A stretch of DNA of 64,000 nt, from NCBI GenBank assembly GCA_012934845.2, contig WNNJ02000251.1, forward strand, positions 62,001 through 126,000. The letters run 5' to 3'. Both the position numbers and the translations under genes were made by a program. Shown here piece by piece: positions 23,451 through 34,216 of the stretch. Positions within the stretch are counted from its first letter, which is position 1. Each line of letters opens with the position of its first letter. The notes beneath the pieces were generated by a model, which worked only from the letters and a program-made list of their open reading frames with translations, ran no database searches and was not told where the DNA came from. Source of the DNA: Pomphorhynchus laevis (taxonomy: Eukaryota; Acanthocephala; Palaeacanthocephala; Echinorhynchida; Pomphorhynchidae).

Positions 23451-23907
23451 ATTTTGTTTTTATTTGCCGTCTTTCTGATGTTTTTAAACTTTTTAGTAGT
23501 TGTAGCTTATTATTTAACAAAGTCTTTAGTCTATTAGTTTTAAAAATTGTTGATTGTATGTTGATAATCATATCGCAGAAGTTCAAACGATTAATTATGC
23601 CCCTTTTTAAATCAAAACATCAAAGTGAAATTCACAATATGAGCAGCATTCTATGAACAAAAAACAACACAAAAAAATGACAATGACGGAATAAACACTA
23701 TTTAATACAAAATTAATTGTAGGATTGATTAAAAAATCAATTATAATTGCCCTGATCCATTTACAAAGTATTTATGTTTACCAATACTGATTGACCGACA
23801 TACACTCTATCACAATCATTAGCAGGTATTTGATACGCAATTGATCATTCTTTAAACGATCATAAAATCTTTAATTCATCATAAAATTATTGGTTCGATA
23901 GGAATAA

Positions 23908-23948
23908 AGTGATTTTAGCGGAGAATAACGTTCTCCGCTGAAATCACT
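23908..23948. repeat. 18-bp-arm hairpin with one mismatch
   Basis: Arms 23908-23925 and 23931-23948 surround TAACG. It directly adjoins the inverted RT fragment at 23950-24036. Confidence 0.85.
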
Positions 23949-23949
23949 T

Positions 23950-24036
23950 GTCGGTCAGGGAGATTTTCGAGCGAGTCCAGAGTTTGACACAGGGATGGTA
24001 GAACAACATCGACAAGGTATCCCGAACAATGTTCCG
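23950..24036 (-). pseudogene. Inverted short copy of the RT at 24.95-25.04 kb
   Basis: The minus strand reads SGYLVDVVLPSLCQTLDS then LENLPD, nearly the same as the plus-strand frame at about 24957-25040 (SGYLVDVVLPYLRQTLDS). It is an 87-bp inverted duplicate about 1 kb from its source, possibly a second truncated insertion. Confidence 0.85.
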
Positions 24037-24725
24037 GATACCAGAGTGTATATAGGTCGATCGGGCAAGGTTTATCAAAACGTATTGGTTCTATTCTATT
24101 AATTATATTCACTATCTCCTTTGATCAGTTAAAAATCAGTTTGATTTTACTTGTTAAATTTTAATATTTGTGCAATAAAATAATTATAAACTTATAAAAT
24201 ATTTGAATAAATTCAGTCTTTATTATTTTATTAGGCTCGGCAAATTAGTATTTTTCACAAATTTAAATATTTCGATATTTAAAATACCTTAACATTGGCT
24301 TGGTCTCCGTTTAAAGAAAGTTCGGCAACCTTCGACTAAAAATGCGAGAATAAGCTTTAACAAATTACGTTAAATGGAATAATACTAAAAATAAACAAAA
24401 TTAACTAATTAATTAGTTCATTTATTAATGAGCACTTGCAAATGGTGCATGCAAATGATTATGTAAATAACTGAGTTTCAGCAACATAAAAGATTCACAA
24501 AGCAGACAAATCAACAACATTATCTCAATATATAATAGTATATATAGTTATATAATTATCCTTATAATAAAGAATAATTAATTATTAATTATTATAATTA
24601 ATTATTAATAAAGATTATGTAATCTTTCTTAATGTATATTGAGAGCAATTATAAAAAATAACGCAAGACAAATGATGAAATAATCTTTTAAAATTATGAA
24701 ACGCCATTTTAAAACTATCTTTTAA
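24037..24725. other. AT-rich spacer
   Basis: No gene seen. A cluster of interlocking ATTAATTATT-type inverted repeats lies at about 24540-24640. Confidence 0.6.
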
Positions 24726-26180
24726 AATGACGACGGAATAATCGGCATTACTCCTGATGCGGTGGGCGAGGCTCTGGCTCGTCTTGCTGCTAATTTTCCT
24801 GCGATTGGACTGTATATTAACCGGAAAAAGACCGAAGTAATTGATAGGGCAGACAAGGTCGACTTGATAAAGAACAGATACCCATGGATCACATTAGTAA
24901 ACACCACAAAAAACTTTACAATTCTTGGAAGTCACATTGGGTCTAAGGAACATTTTTCGGGATACCTTGTCGATGTTGTTCTACCATACCTGCGTCAAAC
25001 TCTGGACTCGCTCGAAAATCTCCCTGACCCACAAGTTGCATTCATCCTGCTTCGTAGCTGCGCATCCGCTCCACGGGTAAACCATTTAATGCGCACTATA
25101 GACCCCGCCTTCGCCAAAGAGTTTTTCCGTTTGTTCGACCGCTTGATATTTAAGTGTTTTAGCAATATCACTTCTATTCAACCCGATAAGTGGGCGTGGA
25201 TGCAAGCTTGCTTACCGCTAAAGATGGGAGGACTGCGCCTTCGAAGCTGCTTCCAACACTCTCAGACAGCCTTCCTGTCCAGTGTAGACACTGTCGCTAG
25301 CCAATTAAACCTTAACCCTATAACTTTTCCTGGGTACGAATTCGTTAAATCTATTATTCCGCAACATGTAGGAAATCCGCAAACAAATCAACGAGGATTA
25401 TCTTGTCACATTGACGAAGTGTCGCGCCGCAGGCTAGTGGAGAATGCCGATCGCTTCAATACTGCCCGATTATTGGCAGTTTTATGATTAAAAGCGTGTG
25501 CTTGGTTACAGGCCGTCCCTAGCAAAGCCACACATATGAACTTGGCACCAAATGAATTTGTTGTACTACTACGTCTTTGGTTAGGGATGTCTCTCTGCAA
25601 AAGTGATTATCAATGCAGACGCTGCCTTAGGATGGCAGACAAATTCGGCTTCCACGACTTAACATGTCAGTTTGGAGGCCACACTGGAATTCGACATAAT
25701 AGCTTGAGGGATACAGTCTTTCGAGCAGCGGTTTCCGCTGGATTGAGGGTGGCAAAGGAGGTACCCAACCTAGTTCGTGGTTTGCGAGAGATACAGGCGG
25801 ACATTCTATTTTATAAGAACCCTCCTTTAGCAGTTGATTTTGCCGTAACTAACCCACAACAAAATGCTTATATTTCCATGGCTTCTGAGATCCCTGGCTA
25901 TGCCGCAAGCAAGTATGCCACATGTGTCAAGGAAAGGAAATATAAACGCAAATTAGAGGAGAATGGATCCAGTTTTACGGCAGCAGTTGTTGAAACTTAC
26001 GGAGGGTGGAACCCGTAAGGGGAAAAGCTAATTCGTTTCATTACTCGTTCTATGTCATGTAGAAACGGTACACCGCATTGCAACACAGCGGGTCAGTTAT
26101 TTCAGCGCGTGTCCGTCGCACTGATGAGAGGAAATGCTAAAGCGATCCTCAAAAGTCTTGACGAGATGGGCCAACCCTTA
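24726..26180 (+). pseudogene. 5'-truncated RT plus R2-like endonuclease relic
   Basis: The frame opens exactly at the RT active site (NDDGIIG, the second half of the F/YxDD box) and runs LGLYIN-type thumb, LLRSCASAPRVNHLMR, WMQACLPLKMGGLRLRS and HSQTAFLSS. After a TGA at 25485-25487 the same frame continues WLQAVPS and CRRCLRMADKFGFHDLTC, then TGIRHNSLRD (CCHC plus RHN), ADILFYKNPPLAVDF (the PD-D pair of the restriction-like nuclease, here AD), and VVETYGGWNP. A TAA at 26016-26018 follows, and the tail LFQRVSVALMRGNAKAILKSL continues in the same frame. It belongs to non-LTR elements with a C-terminal RLE; the clade is uncertain. Confidence 0.75.
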
Positions 26181-27827
26181 CTAGAGAAAAGTCTTGGATA
26201 TTGTGACGACCCATCCCTGCGACTTTTTTCTATGAGCAACCTTGCACAGCTCGAGGCCCAGTCAGTTAAGGTAGTTCTTGACTCCAATATTCGGACAGCT
26301 CCCGTCGTCAACGGCGACCATTCTGAGGTTGACATGCCTGTCGTGCAACTCAAGTCTCCACGACGACCTTCGGCATATCACTCAACATCTAAGCAATCAT
26401 ATAATGTTTCTTTGCCGCTTCAGCAATCACCAACAATTAAGGAGGTGTTGATATTGCATCAACCTAATATTGATCAACATACCGATGGAACTGCAACATT
26501 ATCCAGATTACCACTTGCACCATTTTCGAGTCTTCCATTTGGAAATTCAAATTATACTGAAATACAACAAAATATTTTTGGAACTATTCAGACTAATCCA
26601 CATGCAATTCAAAACCTTCTAAGTAATAATTTGGCTCAAAGACTTATGAGTAATCCTGCATTGCTTAGTTCAATTAAGCTTAACAATCCACAAATGCAAA
26701 GAGTGAGGGACCAGAACCACGAGGTTTCACAATTCGTTAACAATCCGGATTTAATGTGTCAAACAATGGAAATGATTCGTATTCCTACAACTATACAGGG
26801 AATTACGAGAAACCATGATAGATCCCTGATTAACCTTGAGAGTTTACCGGGCGGATATAATGTTCGACAGAGAATTTATCGCGATTTTCAAGAACCAATG
26901 CTTAATGTGGCACATGAGCAGTTTGGCGATAACCCTCTGAATACTAATTCTAGCTCATCTAGTACAGTCAGCACTAGTCAAGTAGGAACTGAAAATACAA
27001 ACCTCCTGCCAAACCCGGGGGCATCTCAGAATACTACATTTCAAATCGATTCGTCTAGATCATATGTATCTAATTCAAACCGTTTAGAGTCGCCTTTGCA
27101 ATCTACGTCAAGCAAAAACACTAATCTGTATTCTACGATGAACCCTCAACAATTATTAGTAGGCGCTGCTGAAAATCCTCGCATGTTAATCGACATGTTG
27201 CGGGCATCCAGTTTTAACCCAAACATGGATAATTCTAACCGCGATCCTGGTATTCTACTTAATCTGCTGCGTACATATGAATTTATACAGGACGAAAGAC
27301 AAAGAGAACAAGTACATCGTGTAATTCATGAGTTTATAAGTCAGTGGCCAATAGCTGAAATTCGTGCTCTATGCACAAATACTCGAGCATTGAGGACGAT
27401 TGTACAAATTCTACAGAACCAAATTCGTCTTAGGGACACATCCTCACAAGTATATTCACAGTTGATATCTTCAAATATTAGCGGTCTAGTCGATAATCAA
27501 ATGAACAGTCAACCTACTTCATCTGATGTGGATTCTATTCGATCACAAAGCAATAGACAAATAGCTTATGCAACAACAGTATTTCAAAATTTACAATACT
27601 CAAATCAAGATTATACTGCTTCGTTGTTTCAACCATTAGATCGTCTTCATCCCCAGCAACATCAGCCGACAAATCAACAACCAATCCAAACTCAAGAACA
27701 ACTTTATGCATCCAAACTTGTACAAATGCAGACAGTGGGATCCCATAGCCGTGATACTAATATTGAAGAGCTTGTTGCATCTATGGGGGACGCGAAAATG
27801 GCTGTAGAAAGTAATGAAGACTCTTGA
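26052..27827 (+). CDS. Ubiquilin-like protein fused to retroelement tail
   Basis: 591 codons, fully open. Residues 1 to about 120 are the C-terminal tail of the RLE relic and a linker. Residues 165-295 match ubiquilin STI1 repeats 1-2: NYTEIQQ, RLMSNPALLSSIKLNNPQMQ, NPDLMCQTMEMIR, NHDRSLINLESLPGGYN, then DFQEPMLNVAHEQFG. Residues 373-460 match repeats 3-4 (ENPRMLIDML, REQVHRVIHEFI, RALRTIVQILQNQ). Residues 548-591 align with the UBA domain, but its MGF loop reads VGS and the end is changed. The N-terminal ubiquitin-like domain is absent. Ubiquilins carry ubiquitinated or membrane clients to the proteasome; without UBL and with a doubtful UBA this copy could at most bind clients. It could be an intronless retrocopy, a single large exon of the host gene, or a chimera. 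No poly(A) tract follows. Confidence 0.8.
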   Translation: MSCRNGTPHCNTAGQLFQRVSVALMRGNAKAILKSLDEMGQPLLEKSLGYCDDPSLRLFSMSNLAQLEAQSVKVVLDSNIRTAPVVNGDHSEVDMPVVQLKSPRRPSAYHSTSKQSYNVSLPLQQSPTIKEVLILHQPNIDQHTDGTATLSRLPLAPFSSLPFGNSNYTEIQQNIFGTIQTNPHAIQNLLSNNLAQRLMSNPALLSSIKLNNPQMQRVRDQNHEVSQFVNNPDLMCQTMEMIRIPTTIQGITRNHDRSLINLESLPGGYNVRQRIYRDFQEPMLNVAHEQFGDNPLNTNSSSSSTVSTSQVGTENTNLLPNPGASQNTTFQIDSSRSYVSNSNRLESPLQSTSSKNTNLYSTMNPQQLLVGAAENPRMLIDMLRASSFNPNMDNSNRDPGILLNLLRTYEFIQDERQREQVHRVIHEFISQWPIAEIRALCTNTRALRTIVQILQNQIRLRDTSSQVYSQLISSNISGLVDNQMNSQPTSSDVDSIRSQSNRQIAYATTVFQNLQYSNQDYTASLFQPLDRLHPQQHQPTNQQPIQTQEQLYASKLVQMQTVGSHSRDTNIEELVASMGDAKMAVESNEDS

Positions 27828-28008
27828 CTTTTATTTGAATTTCAAATGTTAACAAATGATGAAACTAATAATAAAATCGTATCGCAATTAAAGACAAACA
27901 GTGTCCCGAATTCGATATTTTCATCAAAATTTAAAATATGGGAGGATCTATAGATCTTGTTTTTCTTAATGTTCAGTAACGAACTTTTACTTATCTATGG
28001 AAAATCTT

Positions 28009-28243
28009 GTTATTGCGAATTTTCAGTAACGAACTGTTACCATCTGAAGGCTGATCTTCAGGCTGAAGATCAGGCTTCATCATGCTGATCTTCAAGCTGA
28101 TCTTCAGCTTGATCTTGCTATTGCGAATTTTCAGTAACAAACTGTTGCTATCTTCAGGCTTCATCAGGCTGAATATCAAGCTTCATCAGGCTGAATTTCA
28201 GGCTGAATATGGTAACAGTTCGTTACTGAAAATTTGTAATAAC
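28009..28243. repeat. Foldback element with 35-bp inverted ends
   Basis: Ends 28009-28043 and 28209-28243 are reverse complements with two differences. A third, direct copy of the left end lies inside at about 28108-28145, and the rest is built from GCTGATCTTCAGG-type units in both directions. It looks like a small foldback or MITE-like unit without coding capacity. Confidence 0.8.
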
Positions 28244-28880
28244 AATTGCTTTTAAATAAAATTCTAAATATAAATAATTTAAAATATAAGTAATAAAATT
28301 CACAAATTTTATTATTCTATTAGTTTTGAGAAATAATATGGGCTAGATCAGATTAGAGATGATGTAAGTCAGCACCTATACTATTAGCTATTCATGAATA
28401 GTCTACTTGGAACATTATCTAAAGTTTCGACTAGGGCAATGTCACAAATAAAACTTATTTCGGTCGTTTATGAGAAAGATTTGATTTTTTAAGTTAGCCA
28501 TTATTCGTGGTAAAAAGCAATTGTATGTATCGAGTGGTAAATTAAGGACGGAAACGGTGTTAAACAATAATCAGCCACGCAGTATTAAAAAATACAACGC
28601 AATGCTAGCAGCAGCGAAATATAAAAATAAATTAATTTATTGATCCTGATCCAAAATTCAAAGTTATATTCAAACTGATGCAAAAATTTTAAATTTTTAA
28701 AATTATTTGTGAAATTTAAAAAAATGTATTTTCTCAAAACATTTTGAGTAGAAACCAATTATAATCAATAATATACGATTTGTGAATCATACTAGCTTGT
28801 GACCCTTAAAAATTAGACCTGGATCTAGCAATATCTTGATTTAAATTTAAACCATAAATTTATAATAAAAACGTTTTCAA
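28244..28880. other. AT-rich spacer
   Basis: No gene or clear repeat seen. Confidence 0.6.
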
Positions 28881-29587
28881 ATATAATTAATTTATTTAAA
28901 AATTATTGACTATTTTTACGATTTACTAATTGGTTCACAAAATGCAATTTCTGTTTAATCGACTATTAATTTTACACGGAGTATAGCACAGCGTATTCTC
29001 AAAACGGGTAGGAGTCGAACAGTTATTGCAGCTCCTAACATTTGTCATCGCTTCTTAGGTACACTTTGGCAGATAACTTGTGTCTGGTGACTTAACTGGC
29101 GATGAAACGAAATCCGACCCGATCTCAGCAACGTATTGGCGATTCTGTCTGACTGTTGATACGCAAAATCCGCAAGTGAATCGTCTCGAAAGCGAAGTCT
29201 GGGCATTCTTGGTCGGCACAACAACTGACCAAACTTTGCAATCTGGAGAATCCCATACAACCTCATGACGCGAGAATTCAGAGGACTGATCATCATTTTG
29301 AAGTTATTTACCTTGATCAACATTTTTAACATTTTTACGCTTGTATCCCATTTATTAGGACTGAGTTCTAATTGTAGATTGCAAATATTGTTTCCTCTTG
29401 ACGACGCCTGATGATCGCAGTAGTGATTATCGTTTGTATATATGAAGAGAATTCCCAATAAATTAAATATAATTTATTTATTTAAAAATTATTGACTATT
29501 TTTACGATTTACTAATTGGTTCACATAATGCAATTTTTGTTTTATCGACTATTAATTTTACACAGAGTATAGCACAGCGTATTTTCA
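28881..29587. repeat. Segment flanked by about 120-bp direct repeats
   Basis: 28881-29000 and 29465-29587 are near-identical direct repeats (tttaaaaattattgacta to gtatagcacagcgtatt), about ten differences by eye. Between them lie 464 bp of less AT-rich DNA with a 137-codon minus-strand frame (29045-29458) of unknown kind. The layout could be a duplication across an insertion or a tiny non-autonomous element with terminal repeats. Confidence 0.65.
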
Positions 29588-29664
29588 ACATTTTGTTCAA
29601 AATATAAAATTTAGATAAAATGACTTCATCTTTCTTTCTAAAATTGTTAAACTCCTAGTTCTTC

Positions 29665-30115
29665 ACATTCTTTCGTTTCGGGAATGAGTCAATTAATCAG
29701 ATCAATTGAGTCTCCGTATTTTGAAATAATAAACAAAGTTCAATAGTTTTAAACTTTGTAAATTAAAATTAATAATCAAATTTAGTTAAATAAACTGATT
29801 AGATGTTTCCTACATTCTTTCGTTTCGGGAATGAGTCAATTAATCAGATCAATTGAGTCTCCGTATTTTGAAATAATAAACAAAGTTCAATAGTTTTAAA
29901 CTTTGTAAATTAAAATTAATAATCAAATTTAGTTAAATAAACTGATTAGATGTTTCCTACATTCTTTCGTTTCGGGAATGAGTCAATTAATCAGATCAAT
30001 TGAGACTCCGTATTTTGAAATAATAAATAAAATAAAATAAAAGTCAATTTTTATGTATTGCACTTCATATATAACAAAGTTCAATAGTTTTAAACTTTGT
30101 AATTTAAAATTAAAA
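29665..30115. repeat. 147-bp satellite, two full copies plus a variant
   Basis: Units start at 29665, 29812 and 29959 with a period of exactly 147 bp. The first two look identical. The third carries an extra A-rich segment of about 50 bp and then drifts. The motif ...gagtctccgtatttt also occurs in single diverged copies near 6.2, 14.8 and 19.9 kb (there ctgagtctacgtatttt). Confidence 0.9.
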
Positions 30116-30890
30116 ATTAAATTTAGTTGAATAATTGACATTTCTTTATCCGATCAATGGTTTTTATTAATTAGAGGTTGCTGTAAATAAAAATAAACTG
30201 ATTATGCCCTAAATTTGATAATAAAATATTTGTCAAACAGCTTACTAGTACATCATTCTGTATTCCCTTCGTAAACATGGTAGGTAGAAGATAATGCTTG
30301 CTTAACTTTAGACTCAAGAATGCTATATGGGAATTCAGCAGTTTAACCATCCATTGCTGAACATCTAAAGCGTTGACAGCGTCACTTATACAATAAACAG
30401 TTTGTATTAATAACGTCGATGCCAAACATCATCAGCGTTACCTGCTAAATATTATCATATCAGCAAAGATAAATAGATCACTAAATAAACAGCTATCATT
30501 GAAGCTCTTTGAATCGAGCTTTCGTAAAACTAAATTCATTAAACGGCAATAAGAATAAATTTTGCTCAGCAACAACATTTGCACATTAAAAATATTATTA
30601 AACAGAAGAATACTTACAGAAGAACTACTTAATTCTTACAGAACTACTTAATAATACAGAATAACAATTTACAGCACAGATCAAGAAGGGAAGATTAACA
30701 AAGATCAAGAAAACTGAAAAAATCCAAGAGATTGAGATATAAAATAAATGACGTACAATATAATACGTTTAAATTATCTTGCTAGCAACAACTACTTACA
30801 ACTGTCACGTGGACCCGACAAAATGAGACGTGAAAATTCTAGATCATTTCCTAGATGTTTTCCATGCTCTGTGTCCGCAGCTAAATGTAA
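30116..30890. other. AT-rich spacer
   Basis: I see no supported gene. A minus-strand frame (30171-30425, MASTLLIQTVYCISDAVNAL) is unassigned. Confidence 0.5.
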
Positions 30891-30893
30891 GCG

Positions 30894-33120
30894 ATGAGCC
30901 TTGCCAAACCGGGGAAGAATTGTATTGACTGCTTGGCTACAAATTGTTTAAACAAATCGTTCATCAATATTGCACATCATAATGAGGATGTTTGTATTAC
31001 TTCTAATTGTACTGGAGCTTTATCCCACATAACCACTGACATTGCTAATGAACAGACACTACTAGATGGCGCCGAAATTATCAATCCACATATGAATCAG
31101 TATAGCATTGACATAATGTTTTTGAATTTTGATATGCCTATTAATCGTGCTTGCGAGAAAGTCATCGCGTGGTTCTCGAACGTGTATCATCTGCATAAAT
31201 GTAATGCCAGCAATGAGTTTGGTGAAATCCTTGCGAATTCCGCAACTTCAAACTCAAACGAGCTAAAAATATTATTGCTTATCGTTGTGTATTGTTAAGA
31301 CATTATACAAAAAACACCACTGGTCAAGACTTCAATTAAACGAAAGAACATATCCAGAAGGATATTACTCTGGAAAGTGGGGAAATTACTTGAACTCATG
31401 CATGAAGCAAGAATTCTTCCACACAAACAAAAGGTAAAGGGAACCGGTTCAAAGCCGCAGCGTAGCTGGATAGGTTCATTTTACAAGTTAATGACGCTTG
31501 TCAAGACACGCCCTGCAATGAGACTTCTCGCTGATCATAAAAATCAATCCAAGGTGATGACAATAGATGATGATATCATGGGTATGACTGTTAAAGAGAA
31601 ACTGAAGTTTTAAGGCATCATCTCGAAAGAATACATGATTATCATCCAATAAAATTCAACGATATTTCACCTCAAGATGCGACAGATGCGGCACGGCACG
31701 GCACACACAAAGTGCTGCTGGCCCATCGGGTATTGATGCAACTGGCTGGTCTGCGTTGCTTGAATCCTTCGGTGATAGCTCGCGTCAATAAGCTAAGAGC
31801 GTTGCAGATTTCACCGTTTTAATTGCTAAAAATTTACTACGAAGCTATGACTTAGATGCTGTCAAAGTCTGCCGACTTATACCTATCTCAAAAAATCCCG
31901 GAATTCTACCGATTGGTAGTAGCGATGTTCCTCGAAGAATTATTGGTAAATTGCTAGCACACAGAATAACGACTGACCTTCAAGATGTAGCATCTTATAT
32001 TCAATTATGTGCAGGCGTTGAATTGAGGCCGCTATTCATTCCGTCAGGGATTTGTATTCAAGCAATGAATTACGCTGCGTTTTACAATTAGATGATAGTA
32101 ACGCATTCAATAGAATAAATCGAAAAGTTGCATTTGCTAACATGAGCAACATTTATCCATCCTTAACAACAGTTCTTCGAAATATTTACGGAAATGATAC
32201 TGTTCTCAAGGTAAATGATGATACCTTACACTCTATGGAGGGTTTTACTCAAGGTAATTCTCTTGTGATGATTGCCTTTGCTGCGTCGACACTGCTACTA
32301 ATACAACAGCTAAAGATGATTTTCCTGGAATTGAGCAACGATGGTTTGCTAATGCTGCACATTATATTGAGGGCAGTTTTGAGTTACTTAAATTATGGCA
32401 CACAATACGCGAGATTGCAACTTAATACGGCTTTTACCTGAACGACGAAAAGTGTAAATTACTTGTTCATGAAACCCAACAACTACAAATATCGAAACTT
32501 TTTGCTCAGTCTGGTTTAAGAATAGTTAGTGATGGACAGCAAGTTCTCGGATCTGCCATTGGAACTGATGTGTATATCGAAAATTTTGATAAAAGAAAGG
32601 TCGACGAGTGGATGAGATTGATATCGAACTTGACGGAAGTCGCTCATGAAAACCCACACATTTCTTACTCAGCTTTAGTTCAATCTTTAAAATTTAAGTG
32701 GGCTTTCATCCAACGAACATGTATGGTGAACATAGCGTTGTTTGAAAGAACGTAAAGTAGTTGAAAATGATCTAATGCCTGTAATTACAGGGGTTAAAAA
32801 TCTTGAAAAATACTGGAGTGCTATTAAACTTCCATTACGTTATGGTGGTCTCGGGATTGAATTGCCTGATTATTTAACAATACTAGCTTATGAGGGATCG
32901 GGGTTAAAAATCTTGAACAATACTGGAGTGCTATTAGACTTCCATTACGTTATGGTGGTCTCGGGATTGAATTGCCTGATTATTTAACAATACTAGCTTA
33001 TGAGGGATCGGGGTAAAAAATCTTGAACAATACTGGACTGCTATTGGACTTCCATTAAGTTATGGTGGTCTCAGGATTGAATTGCCTGATTATTTAGCAA
33101 TACTAGCTTATGAGGGATCA
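30894..33120 (+). pseudogene. Family F: RT relic of a LINE-type element
   Basis: Plus-strand pieces follow the order of one RT family: N-terminal frame 30894-31298, then LIPISKNPGILPIGSSDVPR with RRIIGK, then DDSNAFNRINRKVAFANM, EGFTQGNSLVM, the active-site position WFANAAHY (family form W.ADDA, so both catalytic Asp are lost), GLRIVSDGQQVLGSAIGT, FKWAFIQRTCM and PLRYGGLGIELPDY. At least six frame breaks. The matching C-terminal nuclease type is seen separately at 53118-53690. It ends in a 110-bp tandem triplication. Confidence 0.75.
32791..33120 (+). repeat. 110-bp tandem triplication inside the RT relic
   Basis: Copies start at 32791, 32901 and 33011. Each spans the stretch coding NLEKYW...PLRYGGLGIELPDYLT...LAYEG, with a few base changes. 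The third copy abuts the next LINE at 33118. Confidence 0.93.
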
Positions 33121-34216
33121 TGGACGAACCAATGTGTTGTACAGTAGCTTAAAACATTCTACTGGCAAATATTTGAAGCTATTCAATAAGTAAAGAACAC
33201 TTCGCCCTTTCGAACATATTTTGTCTGTGTTCATACGGGTCTTGAGAGTAGACTGAACAATTGTGCCAAGGTCATGTGTGTGATTCGCTCTAGATACAAT
33301 GTTATTGCCTAATATGTAATCAGCATGTATGTCACTCCGATCAAAACGTAAATGGACACATTTACCTACATTTATTATCACTCCTTTCCGAATACTCCAT
33401 TCATGAATAATTTTCAAATCTTGCTTTAATACAGTAGTGCCGCTTTTCGCTGTAATTTTATACCAGATTTTAAGATCATCGGCAAAATCCAAATACGGAC
33501 AGTGTAGCTGTTTTAACAATATGTTAAGATAAATGTTGAAAAGTAGTGGACCTAAGACAGTGCCTTGAGGTACACCTAATGTAAGTGAACGTGGTGATGA
33601 TAAGCTCGATCCAACGCGAACACGATAAGTGCGTTGCGTTAAGAATGCGTGGAACCAATTTACAATAATCGGATTTATTTTACAGTCCAAAAGCACTTCG
33701 ATGAGATTTTTATAATGTGTACGATCAAAAGCCCTACTAAAGTCAATAAAGTAACAGTCAACTGGTATCCCGTTAGACACGTCATTAACCGACGCCTCCC
33801 AAGCACAAAGTAAATTAGTTAAGCACGATCGTCCAACGGTGAATCCATGTTAATATGGGTTTATCTGATTTGATTGACGCATTAAGTTCACAACATACCT
33901 ATAAATTATACGTTAAAAATTTTTACTGACAATACTAGTTAATCTCACTTGTCTGTAATTTTCAGGATTGTGCATGGCACTCTTCTTAAAAACCGGAACT
34001 ACAATTGCGCATTTCCAGTCCGGTGGTATTTCGCATTTATCAATTGACATTTGAAACAATTCAGTTAATGTCACAGTTAGCATGGATCTTAAAGCTCTAA
34101 GCAGAAAGAGATATATGTCATCCGGACAATGATATGAATTGATCGATAATCGAGCTAGCTCATCATAGACAGAAGATTGTGAAACTGTGAAATGCCCCAA
34201 CGGAAACATATGCTTA
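33118..34216 (-). mobile_element. Family E LINE, RT part
   Basis: CR1-like RT on the minus strand. Frame 33913-34209 has YDELARLSINSYHCPDDI, IPPDWKCAIVVPVFKK and NPENYRQVRLTSI. Frame 33118-33780 has YFIDFSRAFDRTHYKNLIEV, LTLGVPQGTVLGPLLFN, LDFADDLKIWY (active site FADD intact), INVGKCVHLRF and DLGTIV. It stops at LLYNTLVRP, so the C-terminal RT and 3' tail are lost where it meets the family F relic. Its upstream part resumes at 37.3 kb beyond the family B insertion. Confidence 0.88.

Noticed and set aside
25485-26018. TGA and TAA read through as a recoding system in the nuclease/ubiquilin frame
   Set aside because: No recoding element is visible and the element is truncated at its 5' end; plain decay explains the two stops.
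29665-29958. 147-bp period taken as nucleosome-length significance
   Set aside because: With two or three units the match to 147 bp is most easily a coincidence.
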